64,000 bases of DNA from NCBI GenBank assembly GCA_016281815.1, contig JAEEJK010000050.1:35237-99236 (forward strand), given 5' to 3'. The position numbers and the translations under genes are program-made. Numbering within the stretch: the stretch's first letter is position 1; every line of letters starts with the position of its first letter. Of the stretch, positions 7,709 through 15,879 are shown one piece after another. Below the pieces are notes generated by a model. The model had not been told where the DNA came from, made no database searches, and worked only from the letters and a program-made list of their open reading frames with translations. The stretch is from Prevotella sp. GTDB taxonomy: Bacteria; Bacteroidota; Bacteroidia; Bacteroidales; Bacteroidaceae.

Positions 7709-8790
7709 TGGCTTTCCTCGAATACAAAAATGTAAGAATTGCCGGTATTGCTGCTGGCGTCCCTGAGACCATTGTCAGCAATTACACTCTTCAGCCAGGA
7801 ATCGACATCTCGTCTGACTATACAGCCAAGGCATTTGTCGAGACAACTGGTGTGGAGGAGCGTAGGTGCTCAGACACCTTGTGCACTTCCGATTTATGCT
7901 TTGCAGCAGCAGAAAAACTGATTGCTGACCTCGGTTGGGACAAGAAAGAGATAGAGGCTTTGATATTTGTATCACAGACTGCGGATTACATCCTGCCTGC
8001 AACTGCTTGTATTCTTCAGGACCGACTTGGACTCTCAAGAGATTGCTATGCGGAGGACGTGGCTTTAGGCTGCTCCGGATGGGTTTATGGTCTAAGCAAT
8101 GTCGCCTCATTGGTGGCAACAGGCTCCATTAGGAAAGCCCTGCTCTTGGTAGGTGATGCAAAAAAACGTGCCAAGATGAATCGTGACCCTTTGTTTGGCG
8201 ATGCCGGCACTGCTACTGCCATAGAATATGTCGAGGGAGCAAAAGGTTTCCAATTCCATTTTGGCTCTGATGGCAGTGGCTATGACGCCATTATCATTCC
8301 CGATGGTGGAAGCAGGAATCAAGTGTCACCAGAGTCATTTCAACTGCATGAATATGACGGCAAAATGAAACACCGCGTGCAGACCTTCATGAAAGGGATG
8401 GATGTGTTCTCATTCGGCATTACCACGGCTCCGAAATCCATCAAGAAACTTGGTGAACGTTTCGGCTTCGATTATCAGGCGAACGATTACTTCATCTTCC
8501 ACCAAGCCAACATGAAGATGAACAACCAAATTGTGAAGAAACTGAAACTTGCCCCCGAAAAGGTTCCATCGTGCATGTATCAGTTTGGCAACACTTCTTC
8601 TGCATCCATTCCGCTGACTATAGCGTCACAACTTAAGGGAAAAATCGAAGACAAACCGACAAAGTTCATATGCTGTGGTTTTGGTGTTGGTCTTAGTTGG
8701 GGAACAGTAGCATTCGAGACGAACAATTTGGTCATCCCTGATATCGTGAATGTAAAAGACAACGAGGACAACTATGGATACCAATTATAA
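7708..8790 (+). CDS. 3-oxoacyl-ACP synthase III-like enzyme 1 (FabH family)
   Basis: A 360-residue thiolase-fold condensing enzyme. The KASIII triad is present: Cys122 in ALGCSGWVYGL, His266 in FIFHQANMK and Asn296 in QFGNTSSAS. Such enzymes condense a starter acyl thioester with malonyl-ACP, or transfer acyl groups. The start overlaps the stop of acyl carrier protein 1, and the end overlaps the next gene by 17 bases. Locus position between a flippase and sugar enzymes suggests a role in making a glycan acyl substituent and not in bulk fatty-acid synthesis. About 20-40 residues longer than housekeeping FabH. Confidence 0.92.
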   Translation: MAFLEYKNVRIAGIAAGVPETIVSNYTLQPGIDISSDYTAKAFVETTGVEERRCSDTLCTSDLCFAAAEKLIADLGWDKKEIEALIFVSQTADYILPATACILQDRLGLSRDCYAEDVALGCSGWVYGLSNVASLVATGSIRKALLLVGDAKKRAKMNRDPLFGDAGTATAIEYVEGAKGFQFHFGSDGSGYDAIIIPDGGSRNQVSPESFQLHEYDGKMKHRVQTFMKGMDVFSFGITTAPKSIKKLGERFGFDYQANDYFIFHQANMKMNNQIVKKLKLAPEKVPSCMYQFGNTSSASIPLTIASQLKGKIEDKPTKFICCGFGVGLSWGTVAFETNNLVIPDIVNVKDNEDNYGYQL

Positions 8791-9526
8791 TCCATTTTCC
8801 CTTGCAGGGAAAACCATTCTGGTGACAGGAGCCTCTTCCGGGATAGGACAAGCGACGGCCATTGAATGTTCCAAAATGGGAGCCCGGGTCGTCATCACAG
8901 GGCGAAATGCTGAAAGGCTCCAAGAAACCTTCTCCCAACTGGAAGGTGACGGCCATATTCAAATAACAGCAGATTTGAATAATGAGGATGATATAGAACA
9001 ACTTGTTTCCGAATGCCCTGTTTTGGACGGCTTGGTCAATAATGCTGGCCAAGGGAGAAACAAACCGGTGAATTTTGTCAAAATACAAGATTTGCAAGAG
9101 GTTTACCAAACCAATCTGTTTGCTGTCGCACTTATAACAAAACTGTTGCTGAAAAAGAAGAAAATAGCAAAAGGGGGATCTATAGTCTTCACTTCCTCCC
9201 TTTCCGCTCACGTGACAGCGCCAGGCTTGTCTGTCTATGCATCCTCTAAAGCAGCAGTCTGCGCATATATGCGAACATGTGCCTTAGAGTTGGGATCCAA
9301 AAACATCAGAGCCAATGCCGTCCTTCCTGGAATGGTGGAGACAAAACTCATCAACAAAGGCACGTATACCGAAGAAGACAAACTTAAAGATCTTGAACTT
9401 TATCCATTACGGCGCTATGGCCTACCTACAGACATTGCTCATTGTATCATTTATCTTTTAAGTGATGCCAGTAGTTTTATGACAGGGTCAGAAATCGTCA
9501 TCGACGGAGGAAGGAGTTTGAAATAA
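8774..9526 (+). CDS. short-chain dehydrogenase/reductase 1 (FabG-like)
   Basis: A 250-residue classical SDR. NAD(P)-binding motif TGASSGIG is at residues 18-25, NNAG at 89-92, catalytic Ser142, Tyr155 and Lys159 (YASSK), and the C-terminal SDASSFMTGSEIVIDGG is typical. It could reduce a 3-ketoacyl-ACP made by the upstream KASIII enzyme, giving a 3-hydroxyacyl group; reduction of a keto sugar is the alternative. The coding region overlaps the upstream gene by 17 bases and is separated by one base from the next SDR, indicating tight coupling. Confidence 0.92.
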   Translation: MDTNYNPFSLAGKTILVTGASSGIGQATAIECSKMGARVVITGRNAERLQETFSQLEGDGHIQITADLNNEDDIEQLVSECPVLDGLVNNAGQGRNKPVNFVKIQDLQEVYQTNLFAVALITKLLLKKKKIAKGGSIVFTSSLSAHVTAPGLSVYASSKAAVCAYMRTCALELGSKNIRANAVLPGMVETKLINKGTYTEEDKLKDLELYPLRRYGLPTDIAHCIIYLLSDASSFMTGSEIVIDGGRSLK

Positions 9527-9527
9527 C

Positions 9528-10256
9528 ATGCTAACAGGGAAAATTGCCATCATCACGGGAGCAGGAGCGGGGATAGGCAAGGCTACGGCTCAGTTGTTTG
9601 CTCAAAAAGGAGCAACCGTCTACGCTGTTGACATCAAGGGGCTTGATTGGGTAAGTTCCTTGGATTCTGCCGACAGTAACATCATAGCAAAAGAACTTGA
9701 CATCTGCGATTTCGCTGCAGTCAAGAATCTTGTGATGGAAATCAAGAAGGAGCACGGACACATCGATGTGCTTGCCAACATCGCCGGCCTTATCTCCTAT
9801 GAACTGATGCCGATGATCAACTACGAGTTCTTCAGGAAGATGTTGGAGGTGAATGTCATAGCGCTGATTCATCTGATGTCTTTGGTTTCAAGGATCATGA
9901 CACGACAGCACAGTGGCTCCATCATCAACATGGCCAGCATGGTTGGGGAGAAGGGGGCTAAAGGACAACTTTCCTACTCCGCCTCTAAGGGAGCCGTGAT
10001 TGCCGCCACCAAGTCTGCCGCCAAGGAACTCGCAGAGCACAAAATTCGTATCAACGCCATTGCCCCAGGCATGGTTGGCTCGGAACGATTTAAAACCGTA
10101 TTGGCAGAGAAATTTGCCCAAAAGATCAATGACGTGCCATTTGGGCGCCTCGCCGAACCAGAGGAAGTAGCCAACCTTTGTCTTTTCCTCGCATCCGACC
10201 AGTCATCTTATATCACAGGTCAGATTATCGGTATTGACGGTGGAGCCATCATCTAA
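9528..10256 (+). CDS. short-chain dehydrogenase/reductase 2 (FabG-like)
   Basis: A 242-residue classical SDR with glycine-rich motif TGAGAGIG (residues 10-17), catalytic Ser137, Tyr150 and Lys154 (YSASK), and C-terminal SDQSSYITGQIIGIDGG. The usual NNAG is ANIAG here. It is only moderately similar to the preceding SDR, so the pair probably has different substrates, for example two reduction steps or two chain types. One base separates it from the upstream SDR and six from the downstream ligase. Confidence 0.92.
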   Translation: MLTGKIAIITGAGAGIGKATAQLFAQKGATVYAVDIKGLDWVSSLDSADSNIIAKELDICDFAAVKNLVMEIKKEHGHIDVLANIAGLISYELMPMINYEFFRKMLEVNVIALIHLMSLVSRIMTRQHSGSIINMASMVGEKGAKGQLSYSASKGAVIAATKSAAKELAEHKIRINAIAPGMVGSERFKTVLAEKFAQKINDVPFGRLAEPEEVANLCLFLASDQSSYITGQIIGIDGGAII

Positions 10257-10262
10257 AAGTAA

Positions 10263-11642
10263 ATGTTTCTCGACTTAGACAAAAAAGACTCAGGCAAAAT
10301 AGCCGTCATCGACGACAGCGGCAGGAGTGTCACCTATGGAGACATCTGTGATTTCGCTCCTGTATTTGCAGGCCATCTGCATGAAAGAGCGCTGATTTTC
10401 ATCCTGGCAGAAAACAAGATCGGATCACTGCTCGGATACACCTCGGCACTCTCCAACAGGATAGTGCCGCTTGTGATCAGTGCCAAGACTGAGCAAGGAC
10501 TGTATCAGGACCTATTTGACAAATATCTTCCAGAATATCTCTGGGCACCCGAAGAGATGGCAGAGGCTTTGGGATACGAGGTGGTTTTCACTGCTTGGGA
10601 TTATGCCTTGCTACGCACGGGCAACCCATCCGTACCCTTGTACGAAGAACTTTCCCTGTTATTACCTACATCCGGTTCTACGGGAAGCCCCAAGTTGGTC
10701 CGTCACAGTTACCGCAACATTGAGGCCAATGCCGACAACGTGCGCAGTCTGTTCAGTCTGACTGAGGACGAGAAGGCCATGGCCATCCTGCCGATGCATT
10801 ACACCATGGGGCTGTCGGTCATCGCCTCCCACCTGCTTGCCGGTGCCACTTTGTTGCTCTCGGGCAGGTCACTGCTCGACAGGGGATTCTGGACGATGCT
10901 GAAGGAAGCCACCAGTTTCACCGGTGTCCCATATAGTTTTGAGATTCTGATGAAGATGCGCTTCACGAGGATGGATCTTCCTCATCTGCGCATCATTACC
11001 CAAGGCGGCGGCAAACTCACCGAGGAGATGTTCCATGCATTGGCACAGTATGCCCACGACAAGGGCAAGCAATTCATCGCCACATACGGCCAGTCTGAAT
11101 GCACGGCCCGCATGGCTTATCTGCCAGCGGAATTGGCGTTGACCAAGACATGCAGCATCGGTGTCGCAGAACCGGGAGGGCAACTCTCCATCGTAGATGC
11201 TGAGGGGAATGAGACTTTCGAAGGTGAGGCAACCGGAGAGATGGTGTATCGGGGAGAGAATGTGACCCTCGGCTATGCCACCTGTCTCGAAGATTTGCTC
11301 AAAGGTGATGAGAATCACGGTGTGATGCACACCGGCGATCTCGCCCGCCGTGACACAGACGGCTGCTATTTCATCGTGGGACGGCTGAAGCGGTTTCTTA
11401 AAATATTCGGACTGAGAATCGGGCTTGACGAAGTGGAGAACCTCATTAAGTCAGAATTCAATACAGACTGCTATTGCAAGGGCAATGACGAGAAACTGAT
11501 TGTTCTCGTCACAACGCCATCGTTGAAGGAACAGTTGCCTGCATTCATCGAAGAGAAGACCCACCTGTTCCATCAGAACATCGAAGTTCAGTTGGTGGAT
11601 GCCATTTTAAGGAATGAATCAGGAAAAGTAATCAATCAATAA
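10263..11642 (+). CDS. AMP-binding acyl-CoA/acyl-ACP synthetase-like ligase
   Basis: A 459-residue ANL-superfamily adenylating enzyme. The P-loop motif TSGSTGSPK is at about residues 136-144, TYGQSECTARM around 280, the hinge HTGDLARRDTDG followed by GRLKRFLKIFGLRI around 355-385, and the catalytic C-terminal Lys in ESGKVINQ about four residues from the end. It is shorter than typical long-chain acyl-CoA ligases. It would activate a carboxylic acid as adenylate and load it onto CoA or, given the flanking carrier proteins, onto one of the ACPs. The acid is unknown; an amino, hydroxy or short acid is possible. Confidence 0.9.
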   Translation: MFLDLDKKDSGKIAVIDDSGRSVTYGDICDFAPVFAGHLHERALIFILAENKIGSLLGYTSALSNRIVPLVISAKTEQGLYQDLFDKYLPEYLWAPEEMAEALGYEVVFTAWDYALLRTGNPSVPLYEELSLLLPTSGSTGSPKLVRHSYRNIEANADNVRSLFSLTEDEKAMAILPMHYTMGLSVIASHLLAGATLLLSGRSLLDRGFWTMLKEATSFTGVPYSFEILMKMRFTRMDLPHLRIITQGGGKLTEEMFHALAQYAHDKGKQFIATYGQSECTARMAYLPAELALTKTCSIGVAEPGGQLSIVDAEGNETFEGEATGEMVYRGENVTLGYATCLEDLLKGDENHGVMHTGDLARRDTDGCYFIVGRLKRFLKIFGLRIGLDEVENLIKSEFNTDCYCKGNDEKLIVLVTTPSLKEQLPAFIEEKTHLFHQNIEVQLVDAILRNESGKVINQ

Positions 11643-11650
11643 AATCAAAT

Positions 11651-11890
11651 ATGACCAATTTAGAAAAGTTCAACAACATCTTCTGCGATGTATTCTCTGT
11701 AAGTGTTGACAAACTAAATGATGAGTTCGACAACACTACAGTTGAAGGCTGGGATTCCGTACACCAACTCAGTCTGACCTCAGCCATAGAAGATGAGTTT
11801 GACATCATGCTGGATGCCGAGGACATACTTGAGTTCACATCTTACGATAACGCCAAGACAATTTTGGCCAAATACGACATCGAACTGTAA
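11651..11890 (+). CDS. acyl carrier protein 2
   Basis: A 79-residue acidic carrier protein with the phosphopantetheine site GWDSVHQLSL, i.e. the canonical Asp-Ser pair. The remaining helices (SAIEDEFDIMLDAEDILEF) match the ACP fold. It lies eight bases after the AMP-binding ligase and its stop overlaps the start of a second KASIII gene (TAATG), repeating the ACP-KASIII arrangement seen at 7475-8790. The ligase could load this carrier directly. Confidence 0.93.
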   Translation: MTNLEKFNNIFCDVFSVSVDKLNDEFDNTTVEGWDSVHQLSLTSAIEDEFDIMLDAEDILEFTSYDNAKTILAKYDIEL

Positions 11891-12951
11891 TGGCAAACTG
11901 GAACATCAAGAATGTTGCCCTACGTGGTGTGACCGGAACGGTACCCAACCGTCTCGTCAGAACTGCAGATTTTCCTTTCTTCACCCAAGAAGATGCCGAC
12001 ACCTTTGATGCCACAGTGGGCATCAAGAACCGGTATATTGCCCCTGATGACATCTGTGCTTCCGACCTTTGCTCCGATGCGGCAGAGAGACTGATAGCAG
12101 GACTGGGATGGGAAAAGGAGAGCATTGACGTGCTCCTTTTCACGTCGGTCACGGGCGACTACAAGACACCGCCTACTTCCGCCATCCTGCAGCACAGGCT
12201 CGGACTGCCCAACTCCACTTTTGTACTCGATGTCCCCATGGGATGCTGCGGATGCATCTACGGCATCACAGTGGCTGCCAATCTGATTTCTGCAGGGACC
12301 GCCCGTAGGGCTTTGGTATTGGTAGGCGACACAGCCATGCGGATGGGGTCACCAAAAGACAAGAGTCGTGGCCCACTTTTTGGAGACAGCGGCACAGCCT
12401 TGGCCTTGGAGCATGACCCTTCTGCAAGCGACATTATAATCGATTTCAACACGATGGGCTCTGGCTACCAGGCATTGATGACGCCCCATGGCGGTTACAG
12501 GCATCCCGTAGACAAAGAGACATCCTTTGAATATGAGGATTTCGGCAACGGTATCATCCGTGCACCCAAAGATGCGCTGATCAACGGAATGGACGTCTTC
12601 TCCTTTGCCATCACCAAACCTCCTATCAGCATTAGGAAGATGCTTGAGGAACAAGGTCTTGACAAAGATAATGACATAGATTTCTTCCTGATCCACCAAG
12701 CCAACAAGTTGATTGTGGACAGGATAGTGAAGAAGTTGAAACTACCCTCAGAGAAGGTACCCTACAACTTGCAGAAATTTGGCAATCTGGGTGGAGCATC
12801 CATCATTATGCTGATGGTATCTGAGATCGCAGAAGAACTATCATCGAAGCCGCTGACCCTGCTGTGCTCCTCTTTTGGTCTGGGACTGACCTGGGGCACG
12901 ATGTTGCTGAAGACCACTCCAATGAAAGTACTGCCTCTCAATTATCTATAA
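11890..12951 (+). CDS. 3-oxoacyl-ACP synthase III-like enzyme 2 (FabH family)
   Basis: A 353-residue condensing enzyme, paralogue of the one at 7708-8790. Triad Cys119 in VPMGCCGCIYG, His269 in FFLIHQANK and Asn299 in QKFGNLGGAS. The two extra cysteines around the active site are not in the first copy. Translationally coupled to acyl carrier protein 2. The two copies have diverged widely in the substrate-binding middle part, suggesting different acyl substrates. Membership in the same operon as a flippase and a nucleotide-sugar dehydratase points to glycan acylation. Confidence 0.92.
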   Translation: MANWNIKNVALRGVTGTVPNRLVRTADFPFFTQEDADTFDATVGIKNRYIAPDDICASDLCSDAAERLIAGLGWEKESIDVLLFTSVTGDYKTPPTSAILQHRLGLPNSTFVLDVPMGCCGCIYGITVAANLISAGTARRALVLVGDTAMRMGSPKDKSRGPLFGDSGTALALEHDPSASDIIIDFNTMGSGYQALMTPHGGYRHPVDKETSFEYEDFGNGIIRAPKDALINGMDVFSFAITKPPISIRKMLEEQGLDKDNDIDFFLIHQANKLIVDRIVKKLKLPSEKVPYNLQKFGNLGGASIIMLMVSEIAEELSSKPLTLLCSSFGLGLTWGTMLLKTTPMKVLPLNYL

Positions 12952-12957
12952 AAAAAT

Positions 12958-14187
12958 ATGTTCAATCTTGACCAATTCATATCAGAGCATGTGACGCACC
13001 GTCCTTTCAGTATGTTTGAAAGCGACATCCAAAGCCACTCGGCTCTCCTGGCTCGAGAGATTGAGGGCAAGTCGGTCTGTGTCATCGGTGGTGCGGGAAG
13101 CATCGGCTCTTCTTTCATCAAGGCCGTACTGCGGTTCCGGCCCAGCAAACTGGTTGTTGTTGACCTTAATGAGAATGGTCTGGCCGAACTGACCAGGGAC
13201 ATCCGCTCCACAGCGGGACTTTATGTTCCACAGGAATACCGAGCCTATACGCTCAACTTTGCCGACCCCATTTTTGAACGCATCTTCCGCGAGGAGAAAG
13301 GCTTCGACATCGTAGCCAATTTCTCTGCCCATAAACATGTGCGCAGCGAGAAAGACAGGTATAGCGTGCAGGCATTGATGGAGAACAACGTGCTCAAAGC
13401 CAAGAAATTGATGGACCTACTCTGCGAGTTTCCTCCTCAGCACTTTTTCTGCGTCTCCACTGACAAAGCCGCCAACCCTGTGAACATCATGGGTGCAAGC
13501 AAGCGGATCATGGAGGACCTGGTGATGGCCTATAATCCCAGATTCAAGGTGACCACGGCTCGTTTTGCCAATGTGGCATTCAGCAACGGCTCCCTGCCCG
13601 ACGGTTGGCTCCACCGCATCCAGAAGCAACAGCCCCTTGCTGCTCCTTCCGACGTCAAACGTTATTTTGTGAGTCCAGAAGAATCGGGGCAAATCTGTAT
13701 GCTCGCTTGTATCCTTGGCCGACCAGGAGAGGTATTCTTCCCAAAACTCGGTGAAGACCAAATGCTCACCTTTTCATCTATCTGCGATAACTTTGTAAAG
13801 GCAAACGGGTTTGAGAAGGATATGTGCCTATCAGACGAGGAAGCAAAGAAGAAAGCAGCCGCCTTAGATTCTTCACTCTTCACTCTTCACTCTTCACTTC
13901 CGAAGTACCCTGTCGTCTATTTCAAAAGCGACACGACTGGTGAGAAAGCATATGAGGAGTTCTATATTCCCGGCGAGAAAATCGACATGGAACGTTTCCT
14001 GGCATTAGGTGTGGTTGAGCAGACCGCCCGTCATGACATGGATGAGATCAATGGATTCTTCCAGAAACTCGAATCCATTTTCGCCTTGGACGATTTCACA
14101 AAATCTCAGGTGGTGGAAGCCATCAAAGAGTTCATCCCTAACTTCGAGCATGAGGAGAAGGGAAAGAATCTGGATCAGAAAATGTAG
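12958..14187 (+). CDS. UDP-sugar 4,6-dehydratase-like polysaccharide biosynthesis protein (FlaA1/CapD family, soluble)
   Basis: A 409-residue extended SDR with the nucleotide motif GGAGSIGSSF near residue 42 and the catalytic region VSTDKAANPVNIMGASK, where Met takes the place of the usual Tyr (MxxxK), as in the WbpM/FlaA1 group. It would remove water from a UDP-N-acetylhexosamine to give a 4-keto-6-deoxy sugar, the natural substrate for the aminotransferase at 14740. No membrane domain is present, so it is the short form. A 7-base repeat cttcact occurs four times in the reading frame (13871-13898, residues about 305-314), where the family has no matching conserved segment. Confidence 0.87.
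   Translation: MFNLDQFISEHVTHRPFSMFESDIQSHSALLAREIEGKSVCVIGGAGSIGSSFIKAVLRFRPSKLVVVDLNENGLAELTRDIRSTAGLYVPQEYRAYTLNFADPIFERIFREEKGFDIVANFSAHKHVRSEKDRYSVQALMENNVLKAKKLMDLLCEFPPQHFFCVSTDKAANPVNIMGASKRIMEDLVMAYNPRFKVTTARFANVAFSNGSLPDGWLHRIQKQQPLAAPSDVKRYFVSPEESGQICMLACILGRPGEVFFPKLGEDQMLTFSSICDNFVKANGFEKDMCLSDEEAKKKAAALDSSLFTLHSSLPKYPVVYFKSDTTGEKAYEEFYIPGEKIDMERFLALGVVEQTARHDMDEINGFFQKLESIFALDDFTKSQVVEAIKEFIPNFEHEEKGKNLDQKM
13871..13898. repeat. 7-bp tandem repeat (4 units) inside the dehydratase coding region
   Basis: cttcact occurs four times in direct succession and is read as SSLFTLHSSLP (residues about 305-315). Because the unit is not a multiple of three, gain or loss of one unit would shift the frame and remove the last quarter of the protein. 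Confidence 0.95.
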
Positions 14188-14189
14188 CA

Positions 14190-14732
14190 ATGTGGCAAAT
14201 CTGCCGTAGTGAGTACATCTACAAATCTCGCTGGCTGACCGTCAGAAAAGATGCGGTCAGGACAGACAAAGGCATAGACATCGACGATTTCTATGTTTTG
14301 GAATACCCCACTTGGGTCAATGTGATCGCCATCACCCAAGAGGGGAAATTCATCATAGAGCAACAATATCGTCATGGGATACAACAACAGGTTTTTGAGT
14401 TGTGCGCAGGAGTATGTGAGACAAACGAGAAACCTATAGATGCCGCCAAACGCGAACTCCTTGAAGAGACAGGATTTGGTGGCGGCACTTGGTCGTTGAT
14501 GGGCAGATACGCCCCCAACCCCAACTCCATGAGCAACTGGTGCTATTCTTTCCTGGCAGAGGGGGTCACAAAAATCCAAGAACCGCATCAGGAGCCGACA
14601 GAAAACATTTTGGTGCATCAGGTATCCAAAGAAGAGTTGCTCACTATGATGAAAAGTGGAAAGATCGTGGAAGGCATTATGCTCACGCCTTTGTGGCATT
14701 TTTTTTATGAACAGATAACATCCGATAAATGA
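14190..14732 (+). CDS. NUDIX hydrolase
   Basis: A 180-residue Nudix pyrophosphohydrolase. The Nudix box starts at Gly74 (GVCETNEKPIDAAKRELLEE then TGF), with the metal-binding REXXEE core intact. The overall layout resembles ADP-ribose/nucleoside-diphosphate-sugar pyrophosphatases. It starts two bases after the dehydratase stop and ends seven bases before the aminotransferase, inside the operon. It may hydrolyse a nucleotide sugar or clean up an activated intermediate; a precise role is not evident. The last residues before the stop (HFFYEQITSDK) carry no motif. Confidence 0.9.
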   Translation: MWQICRSEYIYKSRWLTVRKDAVRTDKGIDIDDFYVLEYPTWVNVIAITQEGKFIIEQQYRHGIQQQVFELCAGVCETNEKPIDAAKRELLEETGFGGGTWSLMGRYAPNPNSMSNWCYSFLAEGVTKIQEPHQEPTENILVHQVSKEELLTMMKSGKIVEGIMLTPLWHFFYEQITSDK

Positions 14733-14739
14733 GACGATC

Positions 14740-15879
14740 ATGGCATACAAAATACCTCTATTTAATCTAAATTTTGATGATCGTGAGGCACAGGCAGCCT
14801 ACGACACCATCAAGTCGGGCTGGATTTCCACAGGTCCGAAAAATGCAGAACTCGAACAGATGTTCAAGGACATGTGGAATGTGAAATACGCTGTCAGCAT
14901 GACTAACTGCACTGATGCCCTGCACGTGTGCTGCATGGTCTGCGGTTTCGGTCCTGGCGACGAGGTCATCTGTCCCTCACTCACCTTTGCCGCCTCATGC
15001 AACTGCATCCGCTATGTGGGTGCCACACCTGTCTTCGCAGATATCATCGGCCCAAGCGACATGAATATTGACCCCAAGGATATAGAGGCCAAAATCACAC
15101 CCCGCACAAAAGGCATCATGGTGGTCCACATGGCAGGCTTCCCTGCCCAAATGGATGAGATCATGGCTATCGCCCAAAAACACAATCTCAAGGTGGTGGA
15201 GGACGCATGCCATGGTCCGCTGTCTGAATACAAGGGCAAAAAACTCGGAACCATCGGCGACTGTGCCGCATTCAGTTTCTTCTCCAACAAGAACATTTCC
15301 ACCGGTGAGGGGGGTATGTTCATCACCAACAATGAGGAGATGGAGAAGAAGGCCCGCCTTATCCGCTCCCACGGCATGAGCACCATGAGTTACCAACGTG
15401 CCAGCGGTCACGCCACTGAGTACGACATCACCTGTCTGGGCTACAACTTCCGCATGGATGACATCCGTGCCTCCATTGCTATCGAACAGTTGAAGAAACT
15501 GCCGGGCGACTTGGAGCGCAGGTTGGAGGTCAGGAAAAGGTATGTGGAGCAACTGTCTTGCATTCCCCAGATAGCCATTCCCTTCGCAGACAACAAGGAG
15601 TTTGTGAGCAACTACATCATGCCTGTCGTATTGCTCAACTCCACCCGTCAGAGACGCAACAAGATCAGGGAGTTCATCCATGCTGCCGGCATACAGACCA
15701 GTGTCCATTACCCAGCCGCGCATCATTTCTCCACCTTTGCGGAACTTGGAGCGGTGCTTCCCCAAACGGACTATGTAACCGACAATGAGATCACCCTCCC
15801 CATGTACGCAGCCCTGACCGACGAGCAAATCGACTTCATCTGTGAAACCGTCAAAAAAGCGGTGGCTGCTATAAAATAA
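14740..15879 (+). CDS. DegT/DnrJ/EryC1/StrS family sugar aminotransferase
   Basis: A 379-residue PLP-dependent enzyme that transfers an amino group from glutamate to a keto nucleotide sugar. The PLP lysine is Lys184 in FFSNKNISTGEGG, and the conserved VEDACHGPLSEYKGKKLG, GYNFRMDDIRASIAIEQL and YPAAHH blocks are present. The upstream dehydratase would supply its 4-keto-6-deoxy substrate. The product, an amino sugar, offers a site for acylation by the ACP module or the GNAT enzyme, or for aminoacylation by the ATP-grasp ligases. Stop overlaps the next start (TAATG). Confidence 0.94.
   Translation: MAYKIPLFNLNFDDREAQAAYDTIKSGWISTGPKNAELEQMFKDMWNVKYAVSMTNCTDALHVCCMVCGFGPGDEVICPSLTFAASCNCIRYVGATPVFADIIGPSDMNIDPKDIEAKITPRTKGIMVVHMAGFPAQMDEIMAIAQKHNLKVVEDACHGPLSEYKGKKLGTIGDCAAFSFFSNKNISTGEGGMFITNNEEMEKKARLIRSHGMSTMSYQRASGHATEYDITCLGYNFRMDDIRASIAIEQLKKLPGDLERRLEVRKRYVEQLSCIPQIAIPFADNKEFVSNYIMPVVLLNSTRQRRNKIREFIHAAGIQTSVHYPAAHHFSTFAELGAVLPQTDYVTDNEITLPMYAALTDEQIDFICETVKKAVAAIK

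Noticed and set aside
14995..15828. Minus-strand open frame of 277 codons opposite the aminotransferase
   Set aside because: The plus-strand gene shows all DegT motifs; the antisense frame has no recognisable domain or promoter.
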